37,625 nucleotides of DNA, from contig NZ_FNPX01000023.1 in the NCBI RefSeq assembly GCF_900107415.1, positions 1 to 37,625 of the forward strand, written 5' to 3'. Both the position numbers and the translations under genes were made by a program. Positions 33,628-37,625 of the stretch are shown piece by piece. This DNA is from Jannaschia faecimaris. GTDB taxonomy: Bacteria > Pseudomonadota > Alphaproteobacteria > Rhodobacterales > Rhodobacteraceae. The stretch's first letter is position 1; each line of letters starts with the position of its first letter. A model generated the notes under the pieces. That model worked only from the letters and a program-made list of their open reading frames with translations, searched no databases and was not told the origin of the DNA.

Positions 33628-33694
33628 CGACAGCCTGTAGCGAAGCAAAGCGGCTATTGCTGACCATCGCAGCATCGGCCACTCTGGGCTCTAG

Positions 33695-34534
33695 GGTCAG
33701 GACCCATTGATTTAGTTGCAGTTCCCGAGGCTCCCTGATTCAAGCGCCCGAACTTCGGGGGCACGAAATGAGCGATTTGTACTGGCTGAGCGACGCTCAG
33801 ATGGCACGGCTTCGGCCGTACTTTCCCAAGAGCCATGGGGTGCCGCGGGTTGATGACCGGCGGGTCTTAAGTGGCATTATATTCATCAACCGCAATGGCT
33901 TGCGCTGGCGTGATGCGCCCAGAGAGTACGGCCCCCACAAGACACTCTACAACCGCTGGAAGAGGTGGAGCGACATGGGGGTCTTCGCCAGGATTATGAC
34001 GGGGCTTGCGTTAGAGGCACCCGACAATAGGACGATCTCCATCGACGCTACCTACCTGAAGGCGCACCGCACGGCCTCCAGCCTGCGGTCGAAAAAGGGG
34101 GGCGCGGCCGTCTGATTGGACGCACGAAGGGCGGAATGAATACGAAGCTCCACGCGGTCACGGATGCAATTGGACGTCCCATCCGGTTCTTCATGACGGC
34201 TGGGGAGGTCAGTGACTACACTGGTGCCAGGGCTTTGGTAAGCAGTCTGCCAGCCGCCGAGTGGCTTCTTGGTGATCGGGGATATGACGCGGACTGGTTC
34301 CGCGAAGCCCTTGCAAACAAGGGTATCGTGCCCTGCATCCCCGGACGGAAATCCCGCGAAAAGCCTGTCAAATACGACAAGCGTCGCTACCGGAAACGCA
34401 ACCGGATCGAGATCATGTTCGGACGCCTGAAAGACTGGAGGCGCGTGGCAACACGCTACGACAGGTCTCCGACTGTGTTTCTTTCAGCCATTGCCCTCGC
34501 CGCAACCGTGATCTTCTGGTTATGAGTCCTGACC
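33695..34534 (+). mobile_element. IS5-family (IS427-group) insertion sequence, copy 2
   Basis: The second 840-bp copy, same ends as copy 1 and no difference noticed by eye. It is bounded by CTAG on both sides (33691-33694 and 34535-34538), a clean 4-bp target duplication. The left flank is the 26-bp repeat stretch also seen at 29996, so it landed inside a dispersed repeat. Confidence 0.92.
33768..34525 (+). CDS. IS5-family transposase, copy 2 (orfA/orfB joined by -1 frameshift)
   Basis: Translation is identical to copy 1, including TISIDATYLKAHR, LLGDRGYDADWF and RNRIEIMFGRLKDW with the DDE residues. The G-GGG-GGC slippery site lies at 34097-34103 and joins orfA (33768-34115) to orfB (to 34525). 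Identity with copy 1 implies recent transposition or gene conversion. Confidence 0.9.
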
Positions 34535-34619
34535 CTAGCGCCGTGCGTTCAACCCAAGACAGTTCCTTAACAGAATTTGAGCAACGACCGCAAAGGCTGC
34601 GATTATGTGACTCTGGCCA

Positions 34620-34765
34620 CACAATTTATGCACTTGCAGCGAAAGTCCGCAATGACGAGCCGCATCTCAGCATTCAAACTGCTGTTTGAACGGCCAGTAA
34701 GGGCCGGTTGCGGACCCTGCCCACGTTGAGCCCCAAGGACTGCTCTGCGGACGACGCTGACGGTC
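34620..34765 (+). repeat. Dispersed intergenic repeat, copy paired with 2340-2505
   Basis: It includes 'cttgcagcgaaagtccgcaa', 'gggccggttgcggaccctg' and 'aaggactgctctgcggac'. It lies in the 448-bp gap between IS5 copy 2 and the third ClpP-fold gene, which has no gene of its own. Confidence 0.65.
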
Positions 34766-35063
34766 GTAGAAAATGGTGCAAAGCTCGGTTCCAGCCCAAA
34801 GCTGCCGGACAGCCATACTGGGTCACTGCCTACTAAGAAAAAGCAGTTTCTTCGAGGATATTTGTCAACTGCCACCTCGGGGTCGGAGCCAGCAGTCCAG
34901 CTCCCTCGAAATTCTCAATTGGTCGCTATAACCTCGCCCCAAGCTGCTTTTAACCAACCCCAATGCGTGATGATGCAGGAGTATGGATTTCCAAATGGTG
35001 CTTCGACAATATTCAGCTTCGGCAACGGCCCGGAGCACATTTAGCGGTGTGGGCAAGGTTGCC

Positions 35064-36239
35064 ATGTCGGTTTGCATTGCGATCTTTCTGACACTAGCCG
35101 ATTCCGGTGCTTCTGCGCAGCAACCGTCGGATTCATGCTCCCGCCCTGCAGCCCTTGAGTATAAAGCCTTCGACGCGCCCATGACGTTCTCTTGGGCGAC
35201 AAACAAGGGAAACATGAGTACATCAGCGTGGATCGTCGCGGCGGGTGTGATCCAGCCAGATACCCCCGACCAATTCAGAAACTTCTTAGATCGCGAGGGA
35301 GTTGCGGGCGGACAACTCGTGCTGCATTCGCCGGGAGGTAACTTGGCTGCCGGACTAGAGATGGGCCGAATTATTCGCAGCACAGGCCTCACGACCCATA
35401 TCGGCCGTACGGATCGGACCTTCGAAAGCTACGATACCCCCTGCGATACTTGGTTTGATTCAGTGCGCGCGGGGACCTGTGCGAGTTCATGCGCCTATGC
35501 CTTTCTCGGAGGGGAAGTCCGTTTCGTGGATTCGCCCTACTACCCCACCGATGGAAACCTCCTCGGCTTTCACCAGTTTTTTGGTGGCAATGGCGACGAA
35601 GCAGAGCTTATCACTCCCGAGCAAGCGGCCGGCATACGCGCCAGCACGCTTTCGGTTGCGCAGGCGATCACGGGACAGATCGTAATGTACGCTGTCGAGA
35701 TGGGGATCGACTCTCGAATTGTGGCTTTTGCCTCCTCAACGCCGAGCGATAATCTCTACTATCCGACTGCGGCAGAGATCGCTGACCTTCAAATCGCCTC
35801 GGGAAGCGGGCTCGCGGCTTGGTTCATGGAGCCCTACAATACAGGACTGGTCACGGCAGCAAGGCCGAGCCGCTCTGACTCGATGCTTGAGCAGATCACA
35901 ATGTTTTGCCTGGGTGCCGGGAGGGAGTGGATGCTAATCACGATGGAGCCGCGGACGCCCTCCTACCCTAACCCTGATGACCTGCCGCTCAATGCCGTTG
36001 AGGTTATGATCAATGGCCAACTGCACGTGATCCCCAGACGGTCTCTCGATGTCCGTTATGGTGACGGATCAATCTTAATTAGGGCCCCGATGGATGGTCT
36101 CACGGAACTGATCCCCGGTGCGCGCCGGATCGAATTCTCGTTGGATGCTGCCCGCGTGATGGGCAATTTCCGTGAGGGAAATGAGCCAGACGAAACTGCG
36201 CGCAGGTCGATTGCGCTGGCATGGCGCAATTGCATCTGA
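35064..36239 (+). CDS. Secreted ClpP-fold (COG3904-like) protein
   Basis: A 391-residue secreted protein. The signal peptide is residues 1-18 (SVCIAIFLTLADSGASA). The ClpP-like core has LHSPGG (87-92), Ser142 in CASSCAYAFLGG and His170 in LGFHQFF, matching the products at 23466 and 25117, closest to the latter (shared CAxAFLGG, LGFHQF, WFMEPYNTG versus FEPYGAG, and AWRNCI at the end). AAGG before ATG 35064 plus the signal peptide favour this start; an in-frame ATG at 34983 would add 27 residues. Several Cys pairs suggest disulfides. A periplasmic serine peptidase or inactive relative; partner and substrate unknown. It is bounded on both sides by dispersed repeats. Confidence 0.75.
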   Translation: MSVCIAIFLTLADSGASAQQPSDSCSRPAALEYKAFDAPMTFSWATNKGNMSTSAWIVAAGVIQPDTPDQFRNFLDREGVAGGQLVLHSPGGNLAAGLEMGRIIRSTGLTTHIGRTDRTFESYDTPCDTWFDSVRAGTCASSCAYAFLGGEVRFVDSPYYPTDGNLLGFHQFFGGNGDEAELITPEQAAGIRASTLSVAQAITGQIVMYAVEMGIDSRIVAFASSTPSDNLYYPTAAEIADLQIASGSGLAAWFMEPYNTGLVTAARPSRSDSMLEQITMFCLGAGREWMLITMEPRTPSYPNPDDLPLNAVEVMINGQLHVIPRRSLDVRYGDGSILIRAPMDGLTELIPGARRIEFSLDAARVMGNFREGNEPDETARRSIALAWRNCI

Positions 36240-36309
36240 GAGCTGAACGGGCCCTCAAAGCGAGGCCTCGGACCTCAACTTTGCAAAGGCAACTCTGAGC
36301 AAACCGGAC

Positions 36310-36405
36310 GTCTATGCAATTTGCATCACTAGTCATGTTGGGCTCGAAGCTGACCTTCGCTGCTACAAACGCAAAGGTCCGGTTTGGGCCGAAAGCAGAC
36401 GCATC
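36310..36405. repeat. Dispersed repeat, copy paired with 32545-32630
   Basis: The segment has 'gggctcgaagctgaccttcg', 'ctgctacaaacgcaaaggtc' and 'cggtttgggccgaaagcaga'. The peptides it encodes (LTFAATNAKVRFGPKAD) are a familiar spurious translation in this bacterial group. Confidence 0.65.
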
Positions 36406-36468
36406 GTTTCCCAGGAAGCCGAGTTCTGAGCTTCGAATAGCGCGCAACACGCGGCTTCGTCGGGCGTC

Positions 36469-37164
36469 TCAGAACCTCTCCACCCAGGGCCGGACGGTCA
36501 TCTCGTTCGACCACGCGCTTCGATCTTGGTCGATGAGGTGTCTGTAGGTGCGTGCGATAGCCTCGGGCCTGAGCATTGATCCGGGGGCATCTGCCGGCTC
36601 GGACCGTCCGGGGTTGAGGATCGCGCCGTCGATGTTGACCCAGACGACATGGATTCCCTTTGGATGGAGCTCGCGCGCCATGCTTTCGGCAAGGCCCCTC
36701 TGTGCGAACTTGCCCATCGCGAACGGGGCGGATTGCGGAAAGCCCTTCACACCAGCCGAGGCTCCGGTGAAAATGATCGTTCCTCGGGTCCCGTCGATGG
36801 GGTCGGCCTCCTGCATCCGTCGGGCCGCGTGCTTTCCAGCGATTAACGCCCCGATGGCCGTGACCTCGACCGCAGCGCGCACGTCATCGACCGGGAGATC
36901 GGCGATGGGGCCTCTCACCCGGGCAGACGGGTTGTAGACCACAACCCTCGGCGATGCCGGCAAGTCGTCGAACAGGCGCGCAACGGCAGCTTCGTCAGTG
37001 GCGTCCAGCAAAACCGTCTGCGCCCCTGTCTCATTGGCCAGCAGGCGCATCTTGTCGTCGCTGCGAGCTGCCAACGTAAGGTCATGATCTGTACCAAGGT
37101 CCCGCGCCACGGCAGCGGACAGCCCGTCTCCGACGCCAATGATCACGGCGCGTGGTTTGGTCAT
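36469..37164 (-). CDS. SDR-family protein lacking the catalytic Tyr
   Basis: A 231-residue short-chain dehydrogenase/reductase-fold protein. The nucleotide-binding loop is IIGVGDGLSAAVA (8-20), followed by LAARSDD, VVVYNPSARVRG and FTGASAG with Ser136. Where classical SDRs have Tyr-x-x-x-Lys, this reads Phe148-Ala-Met-Gly-Lys152 (SAPFAMGKFAQRGL). This Phe form recurs in a subgroup of proteobacterial SDRs that I recognise by this motif, so it is probably natural, but ordinary dehydrogenase chemistry is doubtful. ATG 37164 is set by GGAGAT 4 nt upstream. It may bind NAD(P) and act as a sensor or a non-classical reductase. Confidence 0.85.
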   Translation of the reverse strand: MTKPRAVIIGVGDGLSAAVARDLGTDHDLTLAARSDDKMRLLANETGAQTVLLDATDEAAVARLFDDLPASPRVVVYNPSARVRGPIADLPVDDVRAAVEVTAIGALIAGKHAARRMQEADPIDGTRGTIIFTGASAGVKGFPQSAPFAMGKFAQRGLAESMARELHPKGIHVVWVNIDGAILNPGRSEPADAPGSMLRPEAIARTYRHLIDQDRSAWSNEMTVRPWVERF

Positions 37165-37234
37165 CGTTATCTCCTTCGCGCGTCGGTCGAACCTTGACCG
37201 CAGGATTCTCATGAAATAGGTCATACTCCGTTGA

Positions 37235-37308
<74 letters not shown>

Positions 37309-37394
37309 GCAAACCTTTTCCGACATATAACCTACAAAGCGTCCAATTTGTCAGGCTCAATACTCTGATAAAGCAATTATTTTTTCATTTATAA

Positions 37395-37418
37395 CCTCTG
37401 TCTTCCAAGCTGATGACC
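37395..37418 (+). repeat. Duplicate of the tRNA-Gly anticodon arm
   Basis: CTTCCAAGCTGATGA at 37402-37416 repeats 37265-37279 of the tRNA exactly; 'acctc' precedes both with similar spacing. The rest of a tRNA is absent. It resembles an attachment-site scar or a decayed tRNA copy. Confidence 0.6.
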
Positions 37419-37513
37419 GCTTAACCTGCGACACCATCTGCAATGTTCGGTCTTTTCGGCATTTCTCGCAGAAATGTAATTTCGTGCAAATTTCCTACAG
37501 ATGGCGGACCGCA

Positions 37514-37625
37514 GGGCTTTGTTGCACAAACCGCTTTTGGGTCGGACTTCCCCATCCCCCAGACGGATTTATCCTTCGGCTTCAGTGACAGGTATGCCAG
37601 GAGCGGTGTAACGGTTGAGGACTGC
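37514..37625 (-). mobile_element. End of an IS5-type insertion sequence (cut by the window edge)
   Basis: GGGCTTTGTTGCACAAA at 37514-37530 is the familiar terminal repeat of IS5-related elements. A minus-strand reading frame typical of a transposase tail follows it inward. It differs from the two copies at 30-34 kb. The remainder lies outside the window. Confidence 0.65.
37569..37625 (-). CDS. C-terminal end of IS5-type transposase (partial)
   Basis: The minus-strand frame open at the window edge gives AVLNRYTAPGIPVTEAEG and a TAA stop at 37569. 'LNRxTxxGxP' is the usual tail of IS5-family transposases, and the IS end lies 39 bp beyond. Confidence 0.55.
   Translation of the reverse strand, partial: AVLNRYTAPGIPVTEAEG

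Larger units (their letters stand above)
30193..34538. mobile_element. Composite-transposon-like structure bounded by two IS5 copies
   Basis: Two 840-bp IS5-family copies in the same orientation, exactly 3498 bp apart and with identical translations, enclose 2.66 kb holding a nuclease-like gene and a haloacetate dehalogenase gene. The inner DNA is visibly more AT-rich than the operons to the left. The outer flanks read TTAG (left) and CTAG (right), so a single target duplication around the whole unit is not proven; independent insertions are also possible. Confidence 0.6.

Noticed and set aside
36314..36547. 77-codon plus-strand frame starting MQFASLVMLGSKL
   Set aside because: Repeat-derived peptide of a kind often mis-annotated in this bacterial group.

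Overview
The window looks like accessory chromosome (or large plasmid) DNA from a marine-type alphaproteobacterium, most likely the Rhodobacteraceae/roseobacter group. This is inferred from gene content (SorAB-type sulfite oxidation, an FrcBCA-like sugar transporter with BtpA, a DgcN/MlrC cluster, IS5/IS427-group elements) and from many degenerate copies of an intergenic repeat with a 'cgctatgcggacaaag' core. No 16S rRNA or universal marker is present, so placement below family is not possible.

Layout. (1) 0.5-3.7 kb: a sorAB-like sulfite dehydrogenase pair on the minus strand, a secreted His-rich protein, and a divergent Crp/Fnr-type regulator that is cut off after its sensor domain. (2) 3.64-5.4 kb: a very GC-rich, phage-like insert (unknown protein plus HNH nuclease) that starts exactly where the crp gene breaks. 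(3) 5.5-13.7 kb: a regulated catabolic locus. A PfkB kinase diverges from a long overlapping operon encoding a LacI regulator, a sugar-type ABC transporter (binding protein, single-domain ATPase, permease), a BtpA-family TIM barrel, a TenA-like protein, a phosphotriesterase-like metal hydrolase and a glutamine-amidotransferase-like protein. The substrate is unknown and this set may be an undescribed pathway. (4) 13.9-17.9 kb: a minus-strand operon of DgcN-type DUF1611 protein, fold-III PLP racemase, a 66-residue protein and an MlrC/M81 metallopeptidase, which fits release and use of D-amino acids, perhaps D-glutamate. (5) 18-23 kb: two paralogous one-helix membrane proteins, an IS3 remnant fused in frame to a flavin-type PPOX protein, and a nitrilase.

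(6) 23-30 kb: two secreted ClpP-fold (COG3904-like) proteins enclosed by near-identical 56-bp inverted repeats, a GNAT acetyltransferase, a winged-helix/TPR regulator and a secreted polysaccharide-lyase-like protein. (7) 30.2-34.5 kb: two copies of one 840-bp IS5-family element in direct orientation, apparently identical, flanking an HhH/HNH nuclease-like protein and a very convincing fluoroacetate-type haloacetate dehalogenase. The whole resembles a composite transposon. (8) 35-37.6 kb: a third ClpP-fold secreted protein, an atypical SDR lacking the catalytic Tyr, tRNA-Gly(UCC), a 15-bp duplicate of its anticodon arm, and the end of another IS5-type element.

How the parts work together. The two large operons are each self-contained catabolic units: uptake, regulation and enzymes in region 3; peptide cleavage and D-amino-acid conversion in region 4. 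The right half is a patchwork of single genes separated by repeats, gene fragments and insertion sequences, as expected of an actively rearranging region.
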